Notes: generated from the sequence alone by a model not told the origin. A stretch of DNA of 64,000 bases from Lachnospiraceae bacterium Marseille-Q4251 (GCA_018223435.1 JAGTTO010000001.1:2294001-2358000), one strand, 5' to 3'; positions 41,724 to 52,130 are shown, counted from the stretch's first letter. Translations and numbers: made by a program.

Positions 41724-41734
41724 GACATGATTTT

Positions 41735-42643
41735 TCAGAGCTGTGCCAGAACTTCTCCGATATCGCCTTCGATACAGATGGATTTTTTCGCAATCTCTTC
41801 AGGGGCGAGGGCTTCGTTCAGGTTGATGCAGGCGTAACGGGCGTCGGGCCAGCGGTCGGTCATGTTCCAGAAGGGATATTTGATGATGCCCGGGGTGTTG
41901 TAGCCGGTGCCAAGTTCCAGAAAGAGGACTTTGGTGGGCTGGTGGCGTCGGAGAAATTCCGAGTAGCGTTCGGCGGCCTGGTGCCAGCCCTCATCCTCCA
42001 CGAAGGTGCTGTCCGCCCGGAGATTCATGGTCAGGGGCTTACCGCAGTGAGGACAGCGGGGGACCAGGTTTGAGGGGATCGCCATTTTGGGAGAAGCGGG
42101 AGGCAGCAGGGTATTGTCTTCCAGAATCTTAAAGCCCTGGGAAAGCACCATTTGGCGGATGATTTTCTCATTGTCATAGGTGACAGGCTGGCAGGGGCGG
42201 CTGCACTGGAAGAGGCCATAGTCACCCTGCGTATAAAAGAGGCGGTGTTTATCGAAGCCGGCTTTCTGGAAGCAGTGATCGACGTTGGTGGTGAGGACGA
42301 AATAGTCTTTCCCTTTTAAAATGGTATGTAGTTTTTCGTAGACCGGTTTCGGCGGGTTCATGTAGCGGTTGATCCAGATATAGCGGCTCCAGAAGGCCCA
42401 GTATTCTTCCAGGGTGTCGTAGGGATAAAAGCCGCTGGAGTACATATCATGGAAGTTATATTTTTCTTCGAAATCGCTGAAATATTTCCGGAAGCGTTCA
42501 CCGGAATAGAGGAAGCCCGCGGAGGTGGAAAGGCCTGCTCCGGCTCCGGCGATGATGCAGTCTGCTTCATCAAGGGCAGCCGATAAAAGCTTGATCTGGG
42601 TGGAGAGGTCTTCGGGTGGTTGGATTTTAAATGGGAGTTTCAT
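41735..42643 (-). CDS. Class M sirtuin (SirTM-like)
   Basis: 302-residue NAD-dependent enzyme. The nucleotide loop is GAGAGLS (33-39). The active site reads N120-V-D122 and Q139-G-D-Y, with Gln replacing the usual catalytic His, as reported for class M sirtuins that ADP-ribosylate lipoylated GcvH-like carriers. Zinc ligands are C147-x3-C151 and the PRCPHCGK pair. AAAGGAA precedes ATG 42643. It is downstream of a (broken) macrodomain gene, the usual partner that reverses the modification. GcvH-L and lipoate ligase genes of the canonical operon are not next to it. Confidence 0.87.
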   Translation of the reverse strand: MKLPFKIQPPEDLSTQIKLLSAALDEADCIIAGAGAGLSTSAGFLYSGERFRKYFSDFEEKYNFHDMYSSGFYPYDTLEEYWAFWSRYIWINRYMNPPKPVYEKLHTILKGKDYFVLTTNVDHCFQKAGFDKHRLFYTQGDYGLFQCSRPCQPVTYDNEKIIRQMVLSQGFKILEDNTLLPPASPKMAIPSNLVPRCPHCGKPLTMNLRADSTFVEDEGWHQAAERYSEFLRRHQPTKVLFLELGTGYNTPGIIKYPFWNMTDRWPDARYACINLNEALAPEEIAKKSICIEGDIGEVLAQL

Positions 42644-42777
42644 ATGAGTGATTCCTTTATAAAAATGTGTGATTTTGTAAGCCGGACGCCCCGCAACTGA
42701 AAGCCCGGCTGGAATCAGCTTGTGGGGCTGGATGTGGTGATGAAATGGATTCCTATGATTGCAGAGCGGTATTTGAT

Positions 42778-43553
42778 TTAGGGAGTTAAAATGTTTTTGT
42801 AGATGATAAGATCTTCATCTTTGAATACGTTGAAGATTACTTTGATCGGATAACCGTTTTCTTTCAGGTAGTTTTCCACGGTTTCCACAGCGATCTCGGC
42901 GGCCGTTTCATTGGGAAGTGAAATTCGCCGGTGGAGATGCAGCAGAAGGCGATGCTTGTAAGGCCCTGTTTTGCGGCAAGATCGAGGCAGGAGCGGTAGC
43001 AGGAGGCCAGAAGCTCGCAATCCCGGCTGGTTAAGGGGCCGTGGACAATCGGGCCCACCGTGTGGATCACATATTTGCAGGGCAGGTTGAAAGCCGGTGT
43101 GATTTTGGCCTGGCCTGTGAGTTCTTCGTGGCCCTGGCGTTTCATCAGCTCGTTGCAGGCAAGGCGGAGTTCCACCCCGGCGAAGCTATGGATACAGTTG
43201 TCGATACACCGGTGGTTGGGCACATAGCAGCCGGTCATGCCGCTGTTGGCTGCGTTGACGATGGCATCGCAGCGAAGGGTCGTGATGTCGCCCTGCCAGA
43301 GATAGAGAGCTTCTTTTAGGGGAGTCAGTTCAGAGAAATCGGTGATTCCTTTGGCGGCGGTCTCCGCGGTTAGATAGGAATCCTGGATCTCCAGAAATTC
43401 CCGGGAGCATTTTCTGGGCGGTCGGATATTCATAAGTCCCCGGAGGAGCTGTTTTTGCCCCTCCGAATCTGAGGGCACAGAAAGCCCCTGAAATTCAGGA
43501 GCTTCTTTTAAGAGTTCATGGATGAGAAATTGTCTTTTTTCACTTTGATTCAT
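42778..43553 (-). pseudogene. Zn-type macrodomain protein (ADP-ribosyl hydrolase) with a frameshift
   Basis: Reads from ATG 43553 (MNQSEKRQFLIHELLKEAPE) through the macrodomain core LWQGDITTLRCDAIVNAANS, then GCYVPNHRCIDNCIHSFAG with the Zn-macro His/Cys set, and AFCCISTGEFHFP. Near 42915 one base appears to be missing, and the last third (NETAAEIAVETVENYL..) continues in another frame to TAA at 42778. Without the shift it would be about 258 residues, the normal length. It is encoded before the sirtuin. It may be inactive, or the gap may be a sequencing error. Confidence 0.82.
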
Positions 43554-43772
43554 GGGAATACCTCTTTTTGATGACCTGTTTTGGGCAGGTTTCCATGCAG
43601 CGGCCGCAGTGCAGGCAGCGGTTCTGGTCGATAACGGCCGGAATTTTTGAAGTATCAATACATTTCTGGGGACAGACGGAAAAACAGAGCTTACAGCCGA
43701 TGCAGCCCTCATGGATGAAATAACCGGAGAGGTGGTTTGTCCCAGAGCATCATGTCGATGACTCTGGTCCAT
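43540..43772 (-). pseudogene. Decayed ferredoxin (two 4Fe-4S motifs)
   Basis: The minus strand carries HEGCIGCKLCFSVCPQKCID and RCLHCGRCMETCPKQVIKKR, two complete 4Fe-4S motifs, ending at TGA 43540-43542 inside the macrodomain gene start. The only good start (ATG 43772 behind AACAGGAGG) is in a different frame, and the ferredoxin frame has a stop at 43750-43752 and no ATG. A one-base shift between them is the simplest reading. It may have been a separate ferredoxin or the C-terminal domain of the flavoprotein remnant upstream. Confidence 0.65.
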
Positions 43773-43820
43773 AGAAAAGTACCTCCTGTTATGATAACAC
43801 TTTCACTCCGAGATGTTGCA

Positions 43821-44091
43821 TTAAAACTCGTAGGGCGGGTTTCCAGAGAAGTCAGCGATGAGGCCGTGGGCATTTTCCAGATAGAAGACCTCGAAAATGG
43901 GGTTGTCGGCGGTCTGGTACTGGCCTTTTACGATGGGGTTGGCGATGCACATTTCTTTGACAGCCATGTTGTTCTCGAAAACAGCTTTGCCGTGAAGACG
44001 GATCCATGCGTAAGAAGGGCTGGACACAGAAATCTCGATCTCCGGATTTTTCTGCATGTCTTTGTACACATCTTTGGTGCTGTTGGATGCG
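43821..44091 (-). pseudogene. PNPOx-like flavoprotein, C-terminal remnant
   Basis: About 90 residues: [53 protein letters not shown]. This is the C-terminal two thirds of pyridoxamine-5'-phosphate-oxidase-like proteins of anaerobes. The N-terminal part is missing: the sequence is cut near 44091, where an HxlR fragment begins on the other strand. Confidence 0.7.
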
Positions 44092-44211
44092 GAGGTGCCG
44101 CCCCGGGTGGAATACACCCTGACGGAGCTTGGCTACAGCCTGAAGCCCATCATGGATGCCATGTGGACCTGGGGAGAGAATTATCAGGCGCAGAATGAGA
44201 AACTTCAGTAA
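44092..44211 (+). pseudogene. HxlR-family regulator, C-terminal remnant
   Basis: The plus strand frame reads [17 protein letters not shown], then [15 protein letters not shown] and a stop at 44209-44211. PPRVEYxLTxLG with a following WGE is the signature of HxlR winged-helix regulators. Everything before the signature is lost at the same point where the divergent flavoprotein remnant starts, so one deletion probably removed both 5' halves and their shared promoter. Bases 44212-44280 hold nothing recognisable. Confidence 0.72.
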
Positions 44212-44280
44212 GAGATAGCTGCAGGCAGCATCACGGCAGTAGTGAGAAGTACGAGAATAGCTGGACCTGCAGCACAAATC

Positions 44281-44331
44281 AAAAGAAAAGGGCTGTCACC
44301 CGGCAAAAAATATTTGCTGATGTGACAGCCC
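44281..44331 (-). terminator. Terminator of the atp operon
   Basis: On the minus strand GGGCTGTCAC pairs with GTGACAGCCC across a 22-base loop, followed by TTTTCTTTT, eight bases after the atpC stop codon. Confidence 0.9.
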
Positions 44332-44339
44332 AAATTCTG

Positions 44340-44741
44340 TTATTCCTTCACACTCAGGCGCACCAGCGCACGCTGGAGTTTCGCCTGGGCGATCTTGTAT
44401 TCTTTATCGGTAAGGCCTCCTTTGGCCAGCATTTCTTCGGCGTGTTTTTTCGCTTTCTCCGCACGGGGCTGGTCGATGTCCTCTTTCCATTCCCAGGTGG
44501 TGGCCAGAAGGCGGCAGGTGCCGTTCATGACGGAAAGCATGCCGCCGATGCAGGCTGCTTCCCTGCGGGTTCCGTCTTCCATGACAACGGTGGATTCACC
44601 CATTCCCAGGGCCGTACAGAAGTTGCTGTGGCCAGCCAGGATGGCCAGGTCTCCGGTGATGGTGCGGCAGATGACCTTTTCCACGTTTCCTTCAAAGAGA
44701 AGGCCGTCGGGGGTTCCGATATGCAATGGAAATGTCTTCAT
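44340..44741 (-). CDS. atpC: ATP synthase epsilon subunit
   Basis: 133-residue subunit of the central stalk of F1. The N-terminal beta sandwich is clear: FPLHIGTPDGLLFEGNVEKVICRTITGDLAILAGHSNFCTALGMG spans the hallmark GDLAILAGH. The C-terminal helical hairpin follows (AEKAKKHAEEMLAKGGLTDKEYKIAQAKLQRAL). Last gene of the operon, 12 bases after atpD, with GGAGG before the start. Confidence 0.95.
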   Translation of the reverse strand: MKTFPLHIGTPDGLLFEGNVEKVICRTITGDLAILAGHSNFCTALGMGESTVVMEDGTRREAACIGGMLSVMNGTCRLLATTWEWKEDIDQPRAEKAKKHAEEMLAKGGLTDKEYKIAQAKLQRALVRLSVKE

Positions 44742-44753
44742 AGCGGGCCTCCT

Positions 44754-46163
<1,410 letters not shown>

Positions 46164-47027
46164 TTAGAGTCCTTCCGCACCGCCGACGATCTCGGTGATC
46201 TCCTGGGTGATGCTGGCCTGACGGGCTCTGTTGTAGTAAAGATTCAGTTTATCGATCATATCCTCCGCATTGCTGGTGGCGGCTTCCATGGCGGTACGGC
46301 GGGCGGCCAGCTCGCTGGCAACGCTTTCGCAGACACCGCCGTAAATGAGGCCTGCCAGATACTCCGGAACGATGGCGTTAAAGACTTCCACCTCGTTGGG
46401 CTCATACCAGATCAGATTCCGGATTTTTTTACCCTCTGCAGATTTCTCATGATCGGTGAGATCTGTCAGGGGAAGCATGGAAAAGACTTCCGGCACCTGA
46501 GAGAGCATGGAGACAAAGCTCGTAAAGCAGAGCTCGATGTGTCCGAATTCTCCTTTTTTGAAGGCAGAGCAGAGAAGGCTCGCCATTTCAAAGCAGTCTG
46601 CCACGGAAATCTCCGCGATCTCGGCAAATTCCTCGGTGAGGATCGGAAGCTTTCTTCTGTGGGCGTATTCCACAGCCTTTTTTCCGATGGGCAGGACGAC
46701 GAAATCCTGTCCGGCACTGGCTTCCTCCAGGCATTTGAAAAGGTTGACGTTATAGCCGCCAGCCAGGCCGCGGTCTCCGGCGATGACGATGTAGCAGTAT
46801 TTTTCGCTGGAGGATTTCCGGGCGTAAATGGAGGAAAAATCCAGGTTGCCCTCTGCGATGTCCACCAGAGTCTGATGGAGTTCACGGAAGTAAGGGCGGC
46901 AGGTGTCTGCCCGGTCCTTGGCCTTCCGGAGTTTGGAGGAGGCCACCAGTTCCATGGCCTTGGTGATCTGCATGGTACTTTCCACACTCTTGATCCGAAG
47001 TTTTACGGATTTCATATTTGCAGCCAT
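46164..47027 (-). CDS. atpG: ATP synthase gamma subunit
   Basis: Rotor shaft of F1, 287 residues from ATG 47027 behind GGAGGAATCACTT. A longer upstream reading would include intergenic repeat R2. The N-terminal coiled helix MKSVKLRIKSVESTMQITKAMELVASSKLRKA and the C-terminal MEAATSNAEDMIDKLNLYYNRARQASITQEITEIVGGAEGL helix are the two strands of the shaft. GDRGLAGGYN is the family signature. It is separated from atpA by 151 bases of repeat, the largest but one gap in the operon. Confidence 0.96.
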   Translation of the reverse strand: MAANMKSVKLRIKSVESTMQITKAMELVASSKLRKAKDRADTCRPYFRELHQTLVDIAEGNLDFSSIYARKSSSEKYCYIVIAGDRGLAGGYNVNLFKCLEEASAGQDFVVLPIGKKAVEYAHRRKLPILTEEFAEIAEISVADCFEMASLLCSAFKKGEFGHIELCFTSFVSMLSQVPEVFSMLPLTDLTDHEKSAEGKKIRNLIWYEPNEVEVFNAIVPEYLAGLIYGGVCESVASELAARRTAMEAATSNAEDMIDKLNLYYNRARQASITQEITEIVGGAEGL

Positions 47028-47040
47028 AAGTGATTCCTCC

Positions 47041-47186
47041 TGTATAGTGGTTGATGTATAGCTACGAATTGCTTCGCTGCGAAGCAGCTCATGCAAGGTC
47101 TCTGCTCCGCGTTGGCGGGTCTCAAGCTCAAAAGCCTTACCGTGCAAGTACGAACGGCTTTTTGAGTTTTCGACCCTGTTATACAG
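47041..47186 (-). repeat. Structured intergenic repeat, copy R2 (class I), between atpA and atpG
   Basis: Minus strand, beginning at the atpA stop codon: AACAGGGTCGAAAACTC, AAAAAGCC-GTT-CGTAC-TT-GCACG-GTAA-GGCTTTT, GAGCTTGAGACCCGCC, then a GAGCTGCTTCGCAGC hairpin with GAAGCAATTCGTAGC. Stem and inner palindrome match R1 and R3 with paired changes (for example GTC/GAC in R1 to GCC/GGC here). Confidence 0.82.
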
Positions 47187-48705
47187 GTTTCGAATCCAGG
47201 AACTGCTTCGTATAGGTATCAAGTACCGTTTTCAGCTGATTTTCCGTCTCTTCCTCGAGTTTTCCGGTGGAACGGATGGTCTGCATCACGGCAGCGCCCT
47301 CCGCGTCAGTGTCGAGGTAGGTGTAAAGGCCCATCTCATAGTCGTGAACGTCGGAAACCTTCACAGCGGAGAGGATTCCTTTCGTGACGGCATAGAAGAT
47401 GGCTACCTGTTTTTCTACGGGAACCGGGGAGTTCTGGTTCTGCTTCAGGACTTCCACGATACGGGCGCCCTGTTCCAGACGGGCCTTGGTGTCGGCGTCC
47501 AGATCGGAACCGAACTGGGCGAAGCTCTGGAGCTCGCGGTACTGGGAGTAGATCAGCTTCAGGGTTCCGGCTACCTTCTTCATGGCCTTGATCTGGGCGT
47601 TTCCGCCTACTCGGGAAACGGAGATACCCGGGTTTACCGCAGGCATAACGCCGGAGTGGAAAAGCTCGGTCTCCAGGAAGATCTGACCGTCGGTGATGGA
47701 GATCACGTTGGTGGGAATGTACGCGGAAACGTCTCCCGCCTGGGTCTCGATGATGGGAAGAGCGGTCATGGAGCCGCCGCCGTGGGCGTCATCCAGTTTT
47801 GCAGCTCTCTCCAGCAGTCTGGAATGAAGGTAGAAAACGTCACCCGGATAAGCCTCACGGCCGGGCGGACGGCGGATCAGAAGAGAAAGAGCACGGTAAG
47901 CCACCGCATGCTTACTCAGATCATCGTAGATGATGAGCACGTTCTTTCCTTTATACATGAAATATTCGCCCATGGCACAGCCGGAGTAGGGAGAAATGTA
48001 CTGCAGAGGGCTGGCCTCGGAAGCAGTAGCCGCTACAACGGTGGTGTAGTCCATGGCGCCGTTTTTGGCGAGATTTTCCACAAGGGCGGCCACGGTGGAA
48101 CGTTTCTGGCCGATGGCGACGTAGATGCAGATCACATCTTTGCCCTTCTGGTTGATGATGGTGTCCGCAGCGATGGCGGTTTTACCGGTCTGACGGTCGC
48201 CGATGATGAGCTCACGCTGGCCGCGGCCGATGGGGATCATGGAGTCGATGGCCTTGATACCGGTCTGGAGGGGTTCATGAACGGAACGCCGTTCACAGAT
48301 ACCCGGGGCCGGGCTTTCAATGGCGCGGTACTCGTCTGCCACGATGGGGCCTGCGCCGTCGATGGGCTGTCCCAGTGCGTTGACGACACGGCCAATGAGG
48401 GCGTCGCCGACGGGAACGGAAACGACTTTTCCGGTTCTCTTGACGCTCTGGCCTTCGCCGATCTTCTCACCGTCTCCGAACAGTACGATGGAGACGCTGT
48501 TTTCTTCCAGGTTCTGCGCCATGCCGTAGCTTCCGTCTTCAAATTCCAGAAGCTCGCCAGCCATACAGTTGATAAGACCGCTGGCCCGGGCGATACCATC
48601 GCCCACCATCAGGATGGTTCCGGTCTCATTCTGGTGGATGGCGTTATCATAATATTTGATCTGGCTGCGGATGACCTTGGATATTTCTTCAGGTTTTAAT
48701 TGCAT
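47179..48705 (-). CDS. atpA: ATP synthase alpha subunit
   Basis: 508-residue non-catalytic subunit of F1. P loop [16 protein letters not shown] near residue 165, [12 protein letters not shown], the [43 protein letters not shown] signature spread over the middle, and [12 protein letters not shown]. The N-terminus [21 protein letters not shown] is complete. Its 3' end carries the beginning of repeat R2. The 252 bases upstream, to atpH, hold repeat R5. Confidence 0.98.
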   Translation of the reverse strand: MQLKPEEISKVIRSQIKYYDNAIHQNETGTILMVGDGIARASGLINCMAGELLEFEDGSYGMAQNLEENSVSIVLFGDGEKIGEGQSVKRTGKVVSVPVGDALIGRVVNALGQPIDGAGPIVADEYRAIESPAPGICERRSVHEPLQTGIKAIDSMIPIGRGQRELIIGDRQTGKTAIAADTIINQKGKDVICIYVAIGQKRSTVAALVENLAKNGAMDYTTVVAATASEASPLQYISPYSGCAMGEYFMYKGKNVLIIYDDLSKHAVAYRALSLLIRRPPGREAYPGDVFYLHSRLLERAAKLDDAHGGGSMTALPIIETQAGDVSAYIPTNVISITDGQIFLETELFHSGVMPAVNPGISVSRVGGNAQIKAMKKVAGTLKLIYSQYRELQSFAQFGSDLDADTKARLEQGARIVEVLKQNQNSPVPVEKQVAIFYAVTKGILSAVKVSDVHDYEMGLYTYLDTDAEGAAVMQTIRSTGKLEEETENQLKTVLDTYTKQFLDSKPV

Positions 48706-48751
48706 GGTTCCATTTCCATCCTTTTATATAGTTTAACAGTTCAGAGCATCA

Positions 48752-48930
48752 GCAAAATGAAAAAACAGACTATGCAAACTTGTTTGCAATAGGATAGATT
48801 TTCATTTTGGAATGGGCGGAACGCCCATTAACCTCAGACAAAAGCTGCAACGCAGCGAGAACGCATGTAATGCGCGGGGTGCTGAGTCCCAGTGGGACTC
48901 GTTTAGCACCGACCGAAGCAGCGCGTAGAC
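48752..48930 (+). repeat. Structured intergenic repeat, copy R5 (class III), between atpH and atpA
   Basis: CAAAATGAAAA pairs with TTTTCATTTTG, with the inner palindrome GCAAAC-TT-GTTTGC. Then come GGGCG-GAA-CGCCC, a GAACGCATGTAATGCG hairpin, and GGTGCT-GAGTCCCAGTGGGACTC-AGCACC followed by the core GCACCGACCGAAGCAGCGCG (48906-48925). The core and overall order match R1. It lies in opposite orientation to the atp genes. Confidence 0.78.
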
Positions 48931-48957
48931 CTGTGGCCTGTTGAACTGAACGTTCGA

Positions 48958-49497
48958 TTACAGTGTCAGGCTGTCCAGTTTCCGGGAAAGTCCGTCGAGG
49001 CGGCCTTTTACGGTTCCGTCCAGCTCTTTGCCCTCCAGCTCCACGCGCACTCCGCCGAGGAGAGAAGGATCTGTTTTAAGACTCAGGGAAATCTTTTTCC
49101 CGCTGAGTTTTTCTAATTTCTGTTTCAGTGCTTCTGCCTGTGCCTCTGTCATGGGAACCGCACTAGTCGCCGTTGCCTCGGCGATACCGTTGTCACGGTT
49201 GTAGCGCCGGGCATATTCGTCGCAGCAGCCGCCGAATTCCCGAAGAAGATTTCGTTCACAGAGAAGCTTTAAAAAATTGACCAGATATCTTTCTGCCTGA
49301 TTTCCGAAAGCGGCCTCGATGAGATCGATGCGCTCGTTTCCCGGAATGGACGGCTCTGAAAGAAGATGAACATAATCCGGATTTTCCTGGAAAAGAGTAC
49401 GGATGACTTTCATTTCCTCCAGGATCTCGCCGGTAAGCCCTTCCTCAAGGGCGAGGGCGTACATGCTTTCTCCATAGACTCTGGCTGCCTGTGTCAT
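48958..49497 (-). CDS. atpH: ATP synthase delta subunit
   Basis: 179-residue peripheral stalk protein joining F1 to the b subunits. It shows the N-terminal ARVYGESMYALALEEG, FLKLLCERNLLREFGG and the C-terminal strand KTDPSLLGGVRVELEGKELDGTVKGRLDGLSRKL, typical of OSCP/delta. The start overlaps the atpF stop by four bases. Confidence 0.94.
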   Translation of the reverse strand: MTQAARVYGESMYALALEEGLTGEILEEMKVIRTLFQENPDYVHLLSEPSIPGNERIDLIEAAFGNQAERYLVNFLKLLCERNLLREFGGCCDEYARRYNRDNGIAEATATSAVPMTEAQAEALKQKLEKLSGKKISLSLKTDPSLLGGVRVELEGKELDGTVKGRLDGLSRKLDSLTL

Positions 49498-50021
49498 GAA
49501 ATATCACCTGCATTTCTGTCTGCGGTTTCATCTACCTGTGAGATGAAATCATCGATGAGTTTCGCATGATCCTTTTCGTTTACTTCCCGTTCGATGACTT
49601 TGCCGGCGATCTCCATGGCTATGCCGCCGATCTCGTCTTTCAGTTCGTTGACGGCCTTGCGTTTCTCCTGAACGATGTCAGCTTCGGCTTTTTCTTTCAG
49701 GGCAGCGGCCTGTCTGGATGCCTCCCGGAGCATTTCCTCACTCTGGATGGCAGCCGTTTTCTGGGCGGTAGTAAGGATCTCACTGGCCTTGTTTTTGGCA
49801 TTCTGCATGTTTTCTTCGTATTCCGCCTTCATGGCCTGCGCTTCTTCTTTGGCCTTTGTGGCATCCTGGATCTCCGCGTCGGCGTGGGCCTTGCGTTTTT
49901 CCAAGATCTCATTGATGGGCTTGAAAAGGAAACGCTTGATGAGATAAACCTGAATAAAGAGGTTTAAGATCGTGGCTACGAAGGTCCATGGCACAATGCC
50001 TACTAAATCCTGTACCTGCAT
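49494..50021 (-). CDS. atpF: ATP synthase b subunit
   Basis: Peripheral stalk membrane protein, 175 residues from ATG 50021 behind GGAGG. A longer reading from 50096 has no ribosome site and would take in repeat R3. One N-terminal helix (FVATILNLFIQVYLIKRFLF) with the b-type motif KPINEILEKRKAHADAEI, then a long charged coiled coil rich in Ala and Glu. AGDIS closes the chain. Between it and atpE lie 112 bases with repeat R3. Confidence 0.95.
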   Translation of the reverse strand: MQVQDLVGIVPWTFVATILNLFIQVYLIKRFLFKPINEILEKRKAHADAEIQDATKAKEEAQAMKAEYEENMQNAKNKASEILTTAQKTAAIQSEEMLREASRQAAALKEKAEADIVQEKRKAVNELKDEIGGIAMEIAGKVIEREVNEKDHAKLIDDFISQVDETADRNAGDIS

Positions 50022-50049
50022 ATTTATGGCCTCCAAACCTTGTTCTGTC

Positions 50050-50133
50050 TGTGTAGCTGTTTGGCGGGTCCCAAGTTCAAACGCTTTATCGTGCAAGCAC
50101 GAACAGCTTTTTGAACTTTGTCCCCTGGTATGC
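50050..50133 (-). repeat. Structured intergenic repeat, copy R3 (class I), between atpE and atpF
   Basis: Minus strand: ATACCAGGGGAC, AAAGTTCAAAAAGCT-GTT-CGTGC-TT-GCACG-ATAA-AGCGTTTGAACTT, GGGACCCGCC. The start (ATACCAGGGG) is the same as in R1, immediately after the preceding stop codon. The right-hand hairpins of R1 are lacking or shortened. Confidence 0.8.
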
Positions 50134-50442
<309 letters not shown>

Positions 50443-50448
50443 TTAATC

Positions 50449-51210
50449 TTAACCTTCTTCCGCAGCGTTCGCGATGTACATGACGGTCAGCATACAGAAG
50501 ATAAATGCCTGCATGCATCCTGAGAACCAGTCAAAGTAGACGGACAGGATGGCAGGGATTCCCACATCGAGGAAGGGAATCTTTGAGAGAACGTCCCCCA
50601 CGACGCCGGGGATCAGTCCGAAGAGCGCGGAGCTTGCCACAGCCAGAGCGCCGTAGATCAGCGCGTTGATTACCACGCCGGAAAGAATATTTCCAAAATG
50701 ACGGCAGGCCATGCTGACCGGCGTTGCCAGTTCGGAAAGGATATTGAAAGGAGTCATCACCGCGATGGGGGTGGTAAAGCCCTTCAGATATCCGCCGAAG
50801 CCGTTGGTCTTGATTTTCTGAGCGGTGATCATGATAAATACCACCACAGCCCAGGCGGCTTCTGTGGAAAGATCAGCGGTGGGGCTTCGAAGGCCGATGA
50901 GGCTGATCAGGTTGGAGAGTACGCTGGTGGCAAAAAGCGCGGCCACAAAAGGTACGAAATAGCGGAATCTCTCGCCCATATTTCCGACGACAAACTGGTT
51001 GGCCTTCTCTACGATGAGCTCGGCCAGAGCCTGTCTCTTGGATATGTTCTCTTCCTTCAGATCACGGGTGAGCCAGATGCACGCGCCAGTGATGAGAAGC
51101 ATGACAAGCCAGCTGACCACCATGGTTTCGCTGATCTTAAGCTGCCCTAAAATCGGCACATTGATGGGTGTTTCCCAGAGGATCCGGGCCCCCGTAATAT
51201 CCAGTTCCAT
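50449..51210 (-). CDS. atpB: ATP synthase a subunit
   Basis: 253-residue membrane stator with five or six helices forming the ion half-channels. The essential Arg lies in SMACRHFGNILSG, and the preceding helix has PFNILSELATPVS. The last helix ends AFIFCMLTVMYIANAAEEG. GGAGGTG lies upstream of ATG 51210. The N-terminal amphipathic part ILWETPINVPILGQLKISETM faces outward. It is the first classical Fo gene after the two small assembly genes. Confidence 0.95.
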   Translation of the reverse strand: MELDITGARILWETPINVPILGQLKISETMVVSWLVMLLITGACIWLTRDLKEENISKRQALAELIVEKANQFVVGNMGERFRYFVPFVAALFATSVLSNLISLIGLRSPTADLSTEAAWAVVVFIMITAQKIKTNGFGGYLKGFTTPIAVMTPFNILSELATPVSMACRHFGNILSGVVINALIYGALAVASSALFGLIPGVVGDVLSKIPFLDVGIPAILSVYFDWFSGCMQAFIFCMLTVMYIANAAEEG

Positions 51211-51229
51211 TTGTTTTCACCTCCGTTCC

Positions 51230-51643
51230 TCATTCTTTATGAATCAATCCCATGAGCTTGATCCCGAAACTCGGGAACAACAGGGGAAGAATTCCGGCAG
51301 CAAACTGAAAACAGGGAGCTGCAATGGCGACGACAACCCAGGCCATCTGGAGAAGGGTCCGGCGGGAATAGCTGGCCTTCATGCGGAGCCTTGCGTTGTC
51401 TTCATTTGCCTCGGAGGCAACCTTCTGTACGGTGACGCCCATGAGGAAGAAATTCAGGACAGCGATGAGGCCGCCTAGGAATCCACCCAGGATTACCGTG
51501 TAGTCAAAGGGGACTTTTTCCGGCATGCATGCGTGAAGGATCAAAAAAACGATCCACATGATGACGACACCTGAAAAAGTGAAGATCCCCACATGCTTTG
51601 TCTCTTTTTTGATGGCAGGCGCAAGGTCTTTGAACAGGTTCAT
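51230..51643 (-). CDS. ATP synthase subunit I-like protein (AtpI)
   Basis: 137-residue membrane protein with four hydrophobic segments (two before and two after a charged loop SEANEDNARLRMKASYSRR). It is found at the start of F-type operons of Clostridia and assumed to help c-ring assembly. It begins MNLFKDLAPAIKKETKHVGIF. Sequence conservation in this group is low, so assignment rests mainly on position and topology. Confidence 0.75.
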   Translation of the reverse strand: MNLFKDLAPAIKKETKHVGIFTFSGVVIMWIVFLILHACMPEKVPFDYTVILGGFLGGLIAVLNFFLMGVTVQKVASEANEDNARLRMKASYSRRTLLQMAWVVVAIAAPCFQFAAGILPLLFPSFGIKLMGLIHKE

Positions 51644-51660
51644 AAACTCACTCCCTTCTT

Positions 51661-51930
51661 TTAATGATGATTGTTAAAAGAAATATGCTGTTTGGTCTTT
51701 TTCCGTTCCTTCTTCTGATGGCTGGTGACGGAGAGATAAAGTTTGTAGGCTACCATGGCCGAACCGCCGAGCCCGAAGAAAAAGCCGGGGATGTAAACCC
51801 AGGAGCCGAGATTGAATTTTTCCGTCAGCCACCAGGAAAGGGCCAGACACAGAAGAAGGGGGGTAATAAAAGAAAGGCCGAACTGCGTCAGTATGGTCAG
51901 GTTTTTCAGGATATCCGCCCAGTTTTTCAT
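51661..51930 (-). CDS. AtpZ/AtpQ-like small membrane protein of the ATP synthase operon
   Basis: 89-residue protein with two helices (TQFGLSFITPLLLCLALSWWL and GSWVYIPGFFFGLGGSAMVAYKLYL) and a basic, His-containing tail. This is the layout of the ATPase gene 1/AtpZ group, which assists Fo assembly and may take part in Mg2+ or Ca2+ handling. It is first in the operon, 18 bases before the AtpI-like gene. The promoter should lie in 51931-52020, where minus strand TATGAT and TAGACT candidates occur. Confidence 0.75.
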   Translation of the reverse strand: MKNWADILKNLTILTQFGLSFITPLLLCLALSWWLTEKFNLGSWVYIPGFFFGLGGSAMVAYKLYLSVTSHQKKERKKTKQHISFNNHH

Positions 51931-52130
51931 TATATTTCCCCCGTTTCTACGATAATAAACACCAATAACTAGAGTCTATCATAGCATATTTGAAAATACA
52001 ATCCACTGCATAATAAATATTTTATTAAAAAAATCACAAAGAAGTGAAAAAAACGTAATAAATAGCGGGAAATCCATATGAAATAGGATGGAAAAAGTCA
52101 ATATACGAGAATCTTCCTATTAAAATATTC

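Noticed and set aside
43737..44198. 153-codon plus strand frame over the decayed region
   Set aside because: It is in a different frame from the recognisable HxlR piece and is opposite the flavoprotein remnant. It has no family features.
47344..48699. 451-codon open frame on the plus strand opposite atpA
   Set aside because: Gly/Asp/His-rich shadow of a highly conserved gene; no start signal.
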